Shown: positions 12,489-20,603 of the stretch, in pieces
How positions within the stretch are numbered: the first letter of the stretch is position 1
Layout: each line of letters begins with the position of its first letter
Assembly: GCA_003171235.1 (NCBI GenBank)
Contig: PMYM01000019.1
Span: 10,375-37,740, forward strand
From: Phycisphaerales bacterium
Lineage (GTDB): Bacteria; Planctomycetota; Phycisphaerae; SM23-33
Length of the DNA: 27,366 nucleotides
Direction: 5' to 3'
Made by a program: the position numbers and the translations under genes
The notes under the pieces: model-generated
What the model was told of the DNA's origin: nothing
Seen by the model: the letters and a program-made list of their open reading frames with translations, nothing else
Databases searched by the model: none

Positions 12489-13106
12489 ATGTCTGAGGCG
12501 GTGCAGGATTTCGCTTCCAAGTATACCCGCGCTAACTGGATTGCCCCTCGGCTGCTGGAGGGCTATTTCAGTTGCCTGTCCGAGTTGACCGGGCCGCTGG
12601 CGGTTCGCTCGGTGCTGGAGGTCGGTTGCGGCGAGGGTTTCTCCACCCGGCGGCTGCGGGCGATGCTGCCGGCGTCGGTGAGCCTGCGGGCCGGCGATCT
12701 GGACGACCGCCTGGTGGCGGCCGCCGCCAGGGCCAATCCCGACGTTCCAGTGCGGCGGGAGTCGGTCTACCAGTTGCCGCACGCCGGCGGGGCTTTCGAC
12801 CTGGTATTCTGCCTGGAGGTGCTGGAGCACATGGACGATCCGGCGGCGGCGCTGTCGGAACTGTGCCGCGTGTGCCGCCGCTACCTGGTGCTGTCGGTGC
12901 CGCGCGAGCCGCTTTGGCGGGTGCTGAACATGGCGCGGCTCAAGTACCTTTCCCGCCTGGGGGCTACCCCTGGTCATATCCAGAGCTGGTCCAGAGGCGG
13001 GTTTGTCCGCTGGGCCGGCCGGTCCTGCCGCGTACTGGACGTGCGCAACCCCGTGCCCTTTACCATCGTGCTGGCGGAAGCCAACCACCCGAAGGATCGC
13101 CCGTGA
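12489..13106 (+). CDS. Class I SAM-dependent methyltransferase (Methyltransf_11/UbiE-like)
   Basis: A 205-residue protein with a Rossmann-fold SAM site: motif I SVLEVGCGEGFS (41-52), an acidic motif II region AGDLDDRLVAAA, and the post-motif FDLVFCLEVLEHMDDPAAAL typical of Methyltransf_11. The C-terminal third is basic and ends in NPVPFTIVLAEAN. No membrane segment. The substrate is not evident; its place between two glycosyltransferases suggests methylation of a sugar or lipid in the surface glycan pathway. Its stop codon overlaps the GTG start of the next gene (GTGA). Confidence 0.87.
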   Translation: MSEAVQDFASKYTRANWIAPRLLEGYFSCLSELTGPLAVRSVLEVGCGEGFSTRRLRAMLPASVSLRAGDLDDRLVAAAARANPDVPVRRESVYQLPHAGGAFDLVFCLEVLEHMDDPAAALSELCRVCRRYLVLSVPREPLWRVLNMARLKYLSRLGATPGHIQSWSRGGFVRWAGRSCRVLDVRNPVPFTIVLAEANHPKDRP

Positions 13107-14218
13107 GCCGGCGCCGAATGCTGCTGGGATGCTTCTTCACCCGGTCGATCGAGCTCGAGGGCGTCGGCTCCCTGGCCCTGGGGCTGGCGGAGGGTTTCGT
13201 CCAGACCGGCTGGGAGGTAGATATGCTGCTGCCGGAGGGCAACTATCCCGCCGTCGCCGGCGCGTCGCAGGTGCGCTTTTCCGGCGGGCTGGGCAAATTC
13301 CGCCGGGCGCTCAAAGAGATGTCCAGCCGGTGCGAGGCGGTCTTGCTCATCGAGAACAATCCCAACCTGGCGCGTACGGCCGACGCCAGCCGCTGCGGCG
13401 ATGCGACTTGGTCGCTGTTCGTCACGCCGCTGCAGTCGCTGAGTCTGCTGGGCGAGTTGGGACTGGGCACGCAAGGACTGGCCCACGCCCTGAGCAAGCA
13501 CCATCTGTTTGCCCGGACTATTCGCTGGCGGGGGCGACGCGTGATCGTGGCTAGCCGATACCAGGCCCGGCAGTTGCATGCCTTGGGCGCCGACCGCGTG
13601 GCGGTGATGCCGGTATGCGGGCGATCCCGGGCCCAGAGCATTCCCAACCGCCAGGCCGCCAGGGCCCAACTGGGTTGGGACAACCGCCCGGTGGTGGGTT
13701 ACCTGGGGCATTTCAGCCGGGCCAAAGGCGTGGACGTGCTGGTGGATGCCTTTGCCGGCATGGAAGGTTCAGCCGTCCTTGCCCTGGCCCACAGCGGCAA
13801 GGGCCAGTTCTGCCAGGCGGGCCGCCTTCGACTGGAGGAACTTCGCCGGGCGGGCCGGTTGCGCCAAGTCGGACAAACCAATCCCACGACATTCCTGGCC
13901 GCTTGCGACGTGGTCGCCCTGCCGTACATAACCAGCAGCGTCTTCCACCAGCCGCAGGTGCTGCTGGAGAGTCTTGCCGCCGGCACGGCCGTCATTACAA
14001 CCGAGGTCGGCGGCGTGGGTGAACTCATCCAGCCGGGGGGCAACGGCCTGCTCTGCCCGCCCGGCGACGTAGCGGCCCTGCGGGGGGCGATGCGGCAGAT
14101 GCTTGCCCAGCCGGCTGAGGCGGCCGAAATGGGCCGGCAGGGGCGGGCACTGTTTGAGTCCCGTCTGGCCAGGGAGGTCTTCTGCCAGGAATTCGACCAA
14201 CTGGTGACGAGCGGTTAG
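13103..14218 (+). CDS. Glycosyltransferase family 4 (GT-B, group 1)
   Basis: 371 residues from the GTG at 13103, chosen because it overlaps the previous stop by 4 nt and has AAGGA 7 nt upstream. The N-terminal Rossmann domain begins MLLGCFFTRSIELEGVGSLA; the C-terminal donor-binding domain starts with RPVVGYLGHFSRAKGVDVLV and contains the E-x7-E region seen as QPQVLLESLAAGTAVITTEVGG (Glu in LLES and in TTEVGG), then NGLLCPPGDVAAL, all diagnostic of group 1 (GT4) enzymes. It is soluble or membrane-associated. It presumably adds a sugar to a lipid-linked acceptor built by this cluster. Acceptor and sugar are unknown. Confidence 0.9.
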   Translation: MSRRRMLLGCFFTRSIELEGVGSLALGLAEGFVQTGWEVDMLLPEGNYPAVAGASQVRFSGGLGKFRRALKEMSSRCEAVLLIENNPNLARTADASRCGDATWSLFVTPLQSLSLLGELGLGTQGLAHALSKHHLFARTIRWRGRRVIVASRYQARQLHALGADRVAVMPVCGRSRAQSIPNRQAARAQLGWDNRPVVGYLGHFSRAKGVDVLVDAFAGMEGSAVLALAHSGKGQFCQAGRLRLEELRRAGRLRQVGQTNPTTFLAACDVVALPYITSSVFHQPQVLLESLAAGTAVITTEVGGVGELIQPGGNGLLCPPGDVAALRGAMRQMLAQPAEAAEMGRQGRALFESRLAREVFCQEFDQLVTSG

Positions 14219-14311
14219 TGGCTTTGATTTGACTGGCGGGCGGGCTGGACGGTTAACTGGGCAACAGGTTGACCGATTGCTCGCTTGCCCAGCAGGACTT
14301 GGCTGGTGGAT

Positions 14312-15052
14312 ATGGATCTTATGGCAGAACTTGACCAGGCAGCCACGCGGAAGCGTCAGGCCTGGACCTCCCGGCAGGGGGCGGGCCGGTACATCGCCCG
14401 CATGGGCCGCTACGCCCTGCTGCGCGACGAGCAGGTGGTTTCAGACATGCTCGGCCAGGGCGGCGGTCGCCTGCTGGACATGCCCTGCGGCACGGGCCGA
14501 TTTCTGGAACTGGAAAAGCAGCGCGGCTTTGCCGTCACCGCCGCCGACTACAGCCAGGCCATGCTGGCGGAGGCCCGAGGCCGGGGCGACGCACAATTTG
14601 TGCAGGCCGACGTGTTTGATCCGCCCTTCCAGCCGGCAAGCTTCGACGTCATCCTCTGCTGCCGGCTGATGTTTCACTATGCCCAGCCGGAAGTCATCAT
14701 CCGCCGCCTGCTGCCAGCCCTGCGCCCGGGCGGGCGGATGATCTTCGACACCCTCAACCCATTCTCGTCGCGCTGGCTGGCCAGCCAGACCCTCCGCCCG
14801 GTGCGCCGCGGCCCCGCCAGACGATTGTATTTCCAGCCCCACCGGCGAATGCGGCGGACCCTCAGCCGGTGCGGCCTGCAACTGCTGGAGCGGCGATCGC
14901 TGTACATCCTGCCCACGCGCCTCTACCGCTACCTGCCCATGCCGGTCTGCAGGGCGCTGGGGATGCTGGAGAAGGCCGTCCCGCCGGCCCTGCGGGTGCT
15001 GACCTACTGGCACGTTCGCCTGGCTGAAGATCGCCCGGTGTGCCCGGCGTGA
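14312..15052 (+). CDS. Class I SAM-dependent methyltransferase
   Basis: 246 residues from the ATG at 14312; a second ATG (14321) and an upstream TTG (14285) are possible. Motif I is RLLDMPCGTGRFLELE (53-68), followed by VTAADYSQAMLAEA and the post-I region FDVILCCRLMFHYAQPEVII, then LRPGGRMIFDTLNPFSS. These are the regular steps of a Methyltransf_25/11 domain. A basic stretch (RPVRRGPARRLYFQPHRRM) follows, perhaps for a phosphorylated or membrane substrate. It lies 93 nt after the GT4 gene and overlaps the flippase-like gene by GTGA. Substrate unknown; a glycan or lipid is inferred from context. Confidence 0.86.
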   Translation: MDLMAELDQAATRKRQAWTSRQGAGRYIARMGRYALLRDEQVVSDMLGQGGGRLLDMPCGTGRFLELEKQRGFAVTAADYSQAMLAEARGRGDAQFVQADVFDPPFQPASFDVILCCRLMFHYAQPEVIIRRLLPALRPGGRMIFDTLNPFSSRWLASQTLRPVRRGPARRLYFQPHRRMRRTLSRCGLQLLERRSLYILPTRLYRYLPMPVCRALGMLEKAVPPALRVLTYWHVRLAEDRPVCPA

Positions 15053-16032
15053 AAAAGAAACTGCTACAAGCCTTGATCGCCCTGGTCCTGGTGGCCCTGA
15101 TGGCCTACCTGGGGCGGAAGTACTATGACCAGTTGCCGCGGCTGCTGGAAGTCACCTGGCCGATGCTGCTGCTGATCACGGCCTTGTTCATGCTGATGCG
15201 CGTCTTCATGGGCGAGGTGTATCGCGAGGCCCTGCGGGCGCTGGACATCCGCATCGGGCACTATGAGGCGTTCATGCTGGCGATGATCGTCAGCATGACC
15301 AACCTGCTGCTGCCGCGGATGGGCATGGGGGCGCCGGCCCTGTACCTCAAGGCCCGCCACCGCGTGCCCATCGCCGACTTCGTCGCTTTGCTCCTGCCGA
15401 CCACGGTGCTACAGGTGGCCTGCCTGGGGATTATCGGCCTGCTCTGCCAGGGCTACCTGTGGCGTTTCGCCGGCCTGGCCTGGGACTGGCGGCTGGCGAC
15501 GGCCCTTGGGGGAATGACCCTGGTCAGCCTGCTGTGCCTGCTGGAACCGATGCACGTGCCGGAGCGATGGCACGGGCGGCTGGCGGAGTTCCTGCGGCGA
15601 TTCCTGCGAAGCTGGAGCATCCTGCGGGCCAGCCCGCGCCTGGTGCTGTACATCCTGCTGCTGCAGGCGGCGGTGCTGGTTACGCAGGCTCTGCGGCTGT
15701 GGGCTTGCTTCTGGGCCCTGGGCCAGCCGGTGTCGCTGCCGGCGGTGACGCTGGCCTCGTTTCTGGGCCAGATTGGTTCGCTCATCGGCTACACTCCCGG
15801 CGGGCTGGGCTTTCGTGAAGGCGGCATCGGCCTGGGAGCGGCCATGATGGGCGTGGACGTCGACACCGCCGTTTCCGCCGGCCTGCTGGACCGGGCGGTC
15901 ATGACCGTGGCGGTGGTGGTGCTGGGCCAGATCGGCGCCTGGCAATTCATCCGCCCGGTGATGGCCGGACAGTGGGCCGCCCCGCCGCCCCCCGCCTCCA
16001 CCCCGGCGGCTAGACAGGATAGACAACCTTGA
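15049..16032 (+). CDS. YbhN/AglD-type integral membrane protein (LPG synthase TM-domain family)
   Basis: 327 residues from the GTG at 15049, which overlaps the previous stop as GTGA; an earlier GTG at 15040 adds three residues. It is very hydrophobic, with about seven or eight membrane segments (for example 5-22, 36-54, 77-95, 110-135, 150-165, 205-230, 245-262, 275-300). The signature SLIGYTPGGLGFREGGIGLG, with its PGGLGxxE core, is the hallmark of the UPF0104/lysylphosphatidylglycerol-synthase membrane family. Members are found with glycosyltransferases and have been proposed to move or modify polyprenyl-linked substrates. No soluble LPG-synthase catalytic domain is attached, so lysyl transfer is unlikely. 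Its place in the glycan cluster argues for lipid-glycan transport or assembly. Confidence 0.85.
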   Translation: MKKKLLQALIALVLVALMAYLGRKYYDQLPRLLEVTWPMLLLITALFMLMRVFMGEVYREALRALDIRIGHYEAFMLAMIVSMTNLLLPRMGMGAPALYLKARHRVPIADFVALLLPTTVLQVACLGIIGLLCQGYLWRFAGLAWDWRLATALGGMTLVSLLCLLEPMHVPERWHGRLAEFLRRFLRSWSILRASPRLVLYILLLQAAVLVTQALRLWACFWALGQPVSLPAVTLASFLGQIGSLIGYTPGGLGFREGGIGLGAAMMGVDVDTAVSAGLLDRAVMTVAVVVLGQIGAWQFIRPVMAGQWAAPPPPASTPAARQDRQP

Positions 16033-17687
16033 AGCCAGGTGACGCGCATCCCGCACAGCCTTTTAGCTCAAGCCTTGCTGACCCGCGGCGCCGCCGGCGC
16101 ATCGGCCTGGGCGTCGCCCTGGCCATTGCCGCCCTGTACCTGGCGCAATGGGCGCCACTCTGGATCGTCGGGGAGGATAGCGCCCTGTACCATCTGCTGG
16201 GCAGGAGCCTGGCCAGCGGGCAGGGGTACACCATCTACGGCCTGCCGCACGTCCACGTGCCGCCGGGCTTTCCGGCCCTGCTGGCTGGAGCGGAATTGGC
16301 GGGACTTTCCAGCGGGACGATCAACGCCCTGATGCTGGCAATGGCGCTGGCGACGGTATATCTGGCCTGGCGATTGCTGAGGGAGCACGAGTCGTGGGAG
16401 TGGGCCCTGCCCGTGCTGGTGCTGTTTGCCTGCAGCGACACCACTCACGACATGAGCATACAAGTGCTGTCGGACATTCCCTGCGCGGCGCTGGTGCTGC
16501 TGGGGTTGTGGATATTCGCCCGCTGGTCGGCGGGCCGGCCGGCCCCCCTGGAGCTGGGTGTGCTGGCCCTGACGGCGGCGGTGTGGATGCGACTGGCCGT
16601 GGCGCCGCTGGTATTCGGCGCCGGCCTGGGGCTCCTGCTGCAGCGGCGAAAACCCTCCTGGCGGCGGGCCGTGCTGGCCTGCGGGCTGCTGGCCGTCCTG
16701 GTGGGCGTTTCGCTGCTGGGGTTCTATCTGCACTACCGCGCCAACCGCGAGCCGGGCCTGCCCAGTTACGCTTCCTATTTCACTCACCTGGCCCAGCGGG
16801 GACCGGGAGCCTGGCTGGCGGAGTTGTCGGCCAACCTCGCCTCAGCCTGCGAGGCGCTGGGCAACCTGCTGACCGGACAGAATATTCGCCCCAATGTCGT
16901 GGCGGCGGTCCTGCTGCTGCCGCTGGTGGGGGCGGGCATGTGGCGGCGGCTGCGCCAGAACCAGGTGGTGGGCGTGCTGGCCTGCCTGGCCTTCGTGGGC
17001 GGGCTGGTGATGCTGCGGAACTTCAAGGCCCGCTACCTGCTGCCGGTTTCGCCGCTCTTGCTACTGTACGTGGTCGATGGGCTCAAGTGGGCGCTGGAGG
17101 GTTTGGAGTGTCTATTCCGGCGCAAAACGGCAGAAGAACACAAAGAACTCCCCTCTTGCGCCGGGGGCTACAAGACAAGGCACAGAGCGATTATCCTGGC
17201 AATGATCCTGGGCATGATCGTGGCCAACCTGGTGCTGGATGTTCGTCGCATCTACCAACTTCGCCAGAGCGATCCGCTGGCCAGCTATCGCAGCGGCGCC
17301 CTCCGGCCGCTCTTGCAGGTGGCGGGCTGGATGGCCGGTCACACCGGCCGGCAGGACCGCTTTTTCGCCGACGAGAATGTTTCGGCGATCAGTTATCTGA
17401 GCGATCGGCCGCCCCGGCCGCTGGATGAAGCCATCCTCAAGAATCCTCCGCCGCCCCAGCAGATTCTGCCCCTGCTGCTCAAACAGGCCAAATGGATCGT
17501 GCACAGCGGGCGCGACCGGCCGCAGTGGAATGGCGTCATCAGCTACGCCCTGGCGCAGGGCATGATAGAGGAAGTCTGGAGTAACGGCGTCTTTACCGTG
17601 TACCGGGTGAAGCCCTTGCCCGAGCTGCAACCTGCCTCGCGAGAGGCAACCATTTCATGGACGCCACGGCCATGTTCAAACGCATAA
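16029..17687 (+). CDS. GT39/GT83 (PMT/ArnT-like) membrane glycosyltransferase
   Basis: 552 residues from a TTG at 16029 that overlaps the previous stop as TTGA. About ten hydrophobic segments between residues 25 and 410 are followed by a soluble C-terminal domain. The first periplasmic loop contains EDSALYHLLGRSLASGQGYT, with the acidic residue just after the first membrane segment, and then HVHVPPGFPALL, the usual pattern of PMT_2/ArnT enzymes that take sugars from polyprenyl phosphate on the outer face of the membrane. The upstream GT2 could make that donor. A loop near residues 375-385 (ELPSCAGGYK) is encoded by DNA matching the REP-like palindrome family (17149-17172), so a repeat has been absorbed into the gene. 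The family is clear; the exact acceptor is not. Confidence 0.85.
   Translation: MKPGDAHPAQPFSSSLADPRRRRRIGLGVALAIAALYLAQWAPLWIVGEDSALYHLLGRSLASGQGYTIYGLPHVHVPPGFPALLAGAELAGLSSGTINALMLAMALATVYLAWRLLREHESWEWALPVLVLFACSDTTHDMSIQVLSDIPCAALVLLGLWIFARWSAGRPAPLELGVLALTAAVWMRLAVAPLVFGAGLGLLLQRRKPSWRRAVLACGLLAVLVGVSLLGFYLHYRANREPGLPSYASYFTHLAQRGPGAWLAELSANLASACEALGNLLTGQNIRPNVVAAVLLLPLVGAGMWRRLRQNQVVGVLACLAFVGGLVMLRNFKARYLLPVSPLLLLYVVDGLKWALEGLECLFRRKTAEEHKELPSCAGGYKTRHRAIILAMILGMIVANLVLDVRRIYQLRQSDPLASYRSGALRPLLQVAGWMAGHTGRQDRFFADENVSAISYLSDRPPRPLDEAILKNPPPPQQILPLLLKQAKWIVHSGRDRPQWNGVISYALAQGMIEEVWSNGVFTVYRVKPLPELQPASREATISWTPRPCSNA
17149..17172. repeat. REP-like palindrome remnant inside the GT39-like gene
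   Basis: Read on the minus strand this is TAG followed by CCCCCGGCGCAAG and a decayed right arm (AGGGG), matching the palindrome family at 4148, 4230 and 4815. It is in-frame with the gene and encodes part of a cytoplasmic or periplasmic loop. Confidence 0.6.
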
Positions 17688-18316
17688 TACGAGACCGGCT
17701 GGAATTCATTCGCCCGCACATCCTGCGGGGGTCGGTGCTGGACCTGGGGTGCGTCAGCAGCCGGCCGGCGCGGGAAGGCACCCGCCAGCGGCTCTCGCGC
17801 CTGCCCGACCTGCTGTTTAAGCGCATCTGCGAGATCAACCCCGACACCACCGGGGTGGACATCGACGCCGAGGGCATCGAGCTGCTCCGCCAGGCCGGCT
17901 ACCAGGCCGTCTGCGCCGACGTGGTGACCATGGACCTGGGAAGGCAGTTTGACGCCATCGTGGCCGGCGAGATCATCGAACACCTGGACAACCCCGGGCT
18001 GTTCCTGCGAAACATGCGGCGGCATCTCAAACCCACCGGGGCGCTTATCGTCAGCACGCCCAACCCCTTCCACGGCAGCCAGGTCTGGCGGATATGGCGG
18101 CATGGCCGGCCGTCGGTGCACGAGGAACACGTCGGCTGGCACGACCCCTTGACGCTGACTCGGCTGATGCAGCGTTCCGGGCTGGAGGTATGCGATGGCT
18201 GTTGGCTGCGGCCGCCGAAGTATTCGCCGCTTAAGAACCTGCGGCAGCACCTGCGCGGCTACTTCAGCAGCAACTTCATGCTGCTGGCCCGGCCTGCCGG
18301 CACGACCGACAAATAA
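17657..18316 (+). CDS. Class I SAM-dependent methyltransferase, degenerate motif I
   Basis: A 219-residue protein whose start lies 31 nt inside the end of the GT39-like gene, so the two are coupled. Motif I reads SVLDLGCVSSRPARE rather than the usual GxGxG, but the following parts are regular: TTGVDIDAEGIELLRQAGY with the acidic ribose-binding position, VCADVVTMDL, FDAIVAGEIIEHLDNPGLFL, and LKPTGALIVSTPNPF. A similar C-rich 'GC-x-S' variant is common among methyltransferases of surface glycan clusters. An insertion RLSRLPDLLFKRICEINPD separates motif I and motif II. Last gene of the cluster; its stop is 7 nt from the stop of the convergent cinA gene. Likely substrate is a sugar residue (inference). 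Confidence 0.84.
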   Translation: MDATAMFKRIIRDRLEFIRPHILRGSVLDLGCVSSRPAREGTRQRLSRLPDLLFKRICEINPDTTGVDIDAEGIELLRQAGYQAVCADVVTMDLGRQFDAIVAGEIIEHLDNPGLFLRNMRRHLKPTGALIVSTPNPFHGSQVWRIWRHGRPSVHEEHVGWHDPLTLTRLMQRSGLEVCDGCWLRPPKYSPLKNLRQHLRGYFSSNFMLLARPAGTTDK

Positions 18317-18323
18317 CCGGCCC

Positions 18324-19577
18324 TTACCCGCTCTTGTGGGCCTCCGCCAGCAAGGCCAGGCGGAGGTGATTGATGGCCGACAGGGCGCAACGCAGCCGCA
18401 CCATGTCGCGGTCGCCGGGAAAGACGTACCGCCAGGCGGACGTGCCCGCCGGCCCGGCCAGGGCGATATATACCAGCCCCACCGGTTTTTCTTCGCTGCC
18501 GCCGCCCGGCCCGGCGATGCCGGTGACGGCGAGGGCCCAATCGGCCCCGGTCAGCTTGGCCGCTCCCTCCGCCATAGCCGTCGCCACCGGCTGGCTGACG
18601 GCGCCATGGCGGCTGAGCATTTCCTCCGTCACGCCCAGGAGCTTGCCCTTGAGCTGGTCGGCGTATGAGATCACCCCGCCCAGGAAGTAGTCGCTCGCAC
18701 CGGCCACCGCCGTGATCAGTTGCCCCACCAGCCCGCCGGTGCAGCTTTCAGCCACCGCCAGGCGCTGGTCGGCCTGGCGAAGCAATCCGCCCACGACGGC
18801 CGAGAGGCTCTGGCCCTCCTGGCCGAAGATCAGATCGCCCAGCCGCCGGCGGACGTCGTCGGCGACGGCCTGGGCCGAGGCTGCCGCCTGGGCGTCATCT
18901 GCCCCGCCGGCGGCGATGCGGACGGAGATGATCCCGCCGCTGGCGGTGGTGCCCACGCGGATGGCCTGGTCGCGATGCATCAGGTCGGCCAGTTGCTCGC
19001 CGATGGCTGATTCACCCTGGCCGAAGCAGTGCAGGGTGCGGTAGGCGATGGCCCCGCCGCCGCCCAGGCGCGGCGCCACCAGGCGTTCAAACATGGGCGT
19101 CATTTCGTGCGGCGGCCCGGGCAGCACGAACACCCGTGCGTTTTTGACCTGGGCGGCGATGCCCGGGGCGGTGCCCCAGTCGTTGTCCAGCGCCTCTGCC
19201 CCGGCCGGCAGCAGCGCCTGGGTGCGATTGGACGGGGTCATCGGCCGGTTGATCTTGACGAAGAACCGGCTGATCCGTTCAAGGCTGTGGGCGTCTTCCA
19301 CCAGCGGCAGGTTGCCCATGGCCGCCGCCAATGCTTGGCGGGATACGTCGTCCAGCGTCGGTCCCAGGCCGCCGGTCAGGATCACAATGGATGCCTCATC
19401 CGCCGCCGCGGCGATGGCCAGGGCCAGCCGCTCCAGGTCGTCGCCCACCGTCACGTGCCGAATCACGGCCACGCCCAGTTCCCTCAGCCGCCGGGACAGA
19501 AAGGCGCTGTTGGTGTCGATGGTCGCCCCGTTGGTCAGTTCATCGCCGCAGGAAATAATAACTGCCTTTTGTGTCAC
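18324..19577 (-). CDS. cinA: CinA: MoCF-domain protein with C-terminal NMN deamidase (PncC) domain
   Basis: 417 residues from a GTG that overlaps the stop of the upstream small gene (GTGA). The N-terminal MoCF-like domain (about 4-170) has SCGDELTNGATIDTNSAFLS, TGGLGPTLDDVSRQA and LPGPPHEMTPMFE. The C-terminal CinA domain (about 255-415) has AESCTGGLVGQLIT, SYADQLKGKLLGV and AVTGIAGPGGGSEEKPVGLV, the active-site region of NMN amidohydrolase. CinA recycles nicotinamide mononucleotide, and the N-terminal domain is an ADP-ribose pyrophosphatase in characterised members. Length is normal for full-size CinA. It is cytoplasmic and second in a two-gene minus-strand operon. Confidence 0.95.
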   Translation of the reverse strand: MTQKAVIISCGDELTNGATIDTNSAFLSRRLRELGVAVIRHVTVGDDLERLALAIAAAADEASIVILTGGLGPTLDDVSRQALAAAMGNLPLVEDAHSLERISRFFVKINRPMTPSNRTQALLPAGAEALDNDWGTAPGIAAQVKNARVFVLPGPPHEMTPMFERLVAPRLGGGGAIAYRTLHCFGQGESAIGEQLADLMHRDQAIRVGTTASGGIISVRIAAGGADDAQAAASAQAVADDVRRRLGDLIFGQEGQSLSAVVGGLLRQADQRLAVAESCTGGLVGQLITAVAGASDYFLGGVISYADQLKGKLLGVTEEMLSRHGAVSQPVATAMAEGAAKLTGADWALAVTGIAGPGGGSEEKPVGLVYIALAGPAGTSAWRYVFPGDRDMVRLRCALSAINHLRLALLAEAHKSG

Positions 19578-19930
19578 GCCACGTCCTCGTCAACGGCCAG
19601 ATTACAGTTGTTGCAGATTTCCCGGCCGGCCACGCGCCGGGTGTTGCCTTCCAGCAGGCCTCCGCAATGGGGGCAGCGGCCTGGGCCGGGACGGTGGGTA
19701 CTGCCCGCGCGGCGCTGACCGGCCAGACTGCGGAAGTAATCGTAAAAGGATACGATGGTCGCCGGGGCGGGTGTGGCCAGCACCGAGATGGCCAGCCACA
19801 ACCAAAACCGCCTCCCCGCGCGGCGCATGCTCCAGGCAGTATGGGCCGCCAGGGCCAGGTACACCCCCGCCAGGATCGCCCATTGCGCCGACGTCAACTG
19901 CTGCATGCCTGACCAAAGTCTCTGGAGCAT
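19574..19930 (-). CDS. Small membrane protein with a C-terminal zinc ribbon
   Basis: A 118-residue protein. Two hydrophobic stretches (about 17-31 and 42-62) suggest a membrane hairpin or two spans. The C-terminal tail carries Cys-Pro-His-Cys and Cys-Asn-Asn-Cys pairs about 20 residues apart, a four-cysteine zinc ribbon (RCPHCGGLLEGNT, then EICNNCNLAVDED). Its stop overlaps the start of cinA, so they are co-translated, but no functional link to NMN metabolism is obvious. No family recognised; small zinc-ribbon membrane proteins of this type are common in planctomycetes. Confidence 0.8.
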   Translation of the reverse strand: MLQRLWSGMQQLTSAQWAILAGVYLALAAHTAWSMRRAGRRFWLWLAISVLATPAPATIVSFYDYFRSLAGQRRAGSTHRPGPGRCPHCGGLLEGNTRRVAGREICNNCNLAVDEDVA

Positions 19931-19936
19931 GGTCTC

Positions 19937-19942
19937 ATCTTA
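19937..19942 (-). promoter_or_regulatory. -10-like box directly before the cinA operon (leaderless start)
   Basis: TAAGAT on the minus strand ends 6 nt before the ATG at 19930, so transcription would begin at or next to the start codon. No Shine-Dalgarno is visible. Confidence 0.35.
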
Positions 19943-19972
19943 GCCAAGTCGGGAGCTCGGATAAACCCAATG

Positions 19973-20026
19973 GCACGGCCGGGACGGCCGTGCAACTCAT
20001 GGGCAAGATGCCCATGCCGCTTTTTT
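19973..20026. repeat. Pair of palindromic repeats followed by a T6 tract
   Basis: First hairpin: GCACGGCC-GGGAC-GGCCGTGC (19973-19993). Second: CATGGGC-AAGAT-GCCCATG (19998-20016), followed by CCGC and six T (20021-20026). The first matches the family seen at 8443-8463. It lies between divergent genes, so the terminator-like look is probably incidental or stops read-through from outside. Confidence 0.75.
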
Positions 20027-20042
20027 AGAAGTCCAAATCTGC

Positions 20043-20048
20043 TATAAT
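20043..20048 (+). promoter_or_regulatory. Perfect -10 box TATAAT 9 nt before the start codon (leaderless start)
   Basis: TATAAT at 20043-20048 would place the transcription start around 20055, only about 3 nt before the ATG at 20058. No convincing -35 is present at 16-18 nt spacing, and no Shine-Dalgarno precedes the ATG. Confidence 0.55.
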
Positions 20049-20057
20049 CCGCGATCT

Positions 20058-20519
20058 ATGAAGTGGATTGGCTTGTTGAGTTTGACGTGCCTGCTGGCCG
20101 GCTGTGGCGACGGAGGCATCTACCATGACCTGGGCGGCGCCAATATGTCCAACCGGCGGAACTGGACCGCCCGCGGCGACCTGAAGGACCCCTCCTTCGC
20201 CATCGACTCCAACATGAACACCGCCGCCATCTCCGGGGCCGACTACACCAACACCAGTCTGGTCATCGACCTCAAGCAGCCCTGCGTCTTTCACACCGTC
20301 ATAATCGAACATGGCCAGAGCGAGATGGGCTTTCCCCGCACGGTGGGCGTTGCCACCAGCATGGACGGGGTCAAATTCACCGAGCGCTACCAGGGGCCCG
20401 GCACGCGGAAAGTGACGATACTGCTGCTGCCCCAGCCGGTGCTGGCGCGATACGTCCGCCTGCAGGCCCTGCGCCCCGGCCGCGAACCCTGGAGCCTGGC
20501 CGAGGTCCACCTGCAGTAG
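20058..20519 (+). CDS. Lipoprotein with a discoidin (F5/8 type C)-like domain
   Basis: A 153-residue protein. MKWIGLLSLTCLLAGC is a lipoprotein signal peptide with the lipidated Cys16. The mature part has the beta-sandwich pattern of a discoidin/F5/8-type C domain: an opening strand with NWTARGDLKDPSFAIDSNMN (the A-x-D-G-N region where ligand and calcium often bind), SLVIDLKQPCVFHTVII, a central region with ATSMDGVKFTERY, and the closing ARYVRLQALRPGREPWSLAEV. Such domains bind carbohydrates or surfaces. It sits at the cell envelope. Single gene, possibly leaderless; 84 nt separate it from the next gene. Carbohydrate binding is inference from the fold. Confidence 0.84.
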   Translation: MKWIGLLSLTCLLAGCGDGGIYHDLGGANMSNRRNWTARGDLKDPSFAIDSNMNTAAISGADYTNTSLVIDLKQPCVFHTVIIEHGQSEMGFPRTVGVATSMDGVKFTERYQGPGTRKVTILLLPQPVLARYVRLQALRPGREPWSLAEVHLQ

Positions 20520-20590
20520 GCCTGTGCTTGGGGGCGTGGACTTTTCTCCAGCCCTGGGCCTCTTGCCTTTCACCTTGCCGGCTGAGTCAT

Positions 20591-20596
20591 TAAACT
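20591..20596 (+). promoter_or_regulatory. -10-like box before the single-pass membrane protein gene (leaderless start)
   Basis: TAAACT ends 7 nt before the ATG at 20604. As for the two neighbouring genes, there is no visible Shine-Dalgarno. Confidence 0.3.
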
Positions 20597-20603
20597 ATCC
20601 GCC

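Noticed and set aside
12489..18316. O-antigen or capsule locus with defined identity
   Set aside because: No Wzx, Wzy, Wzz or ABC exporter genes are present, so a named surface polymer cannot be assigned.
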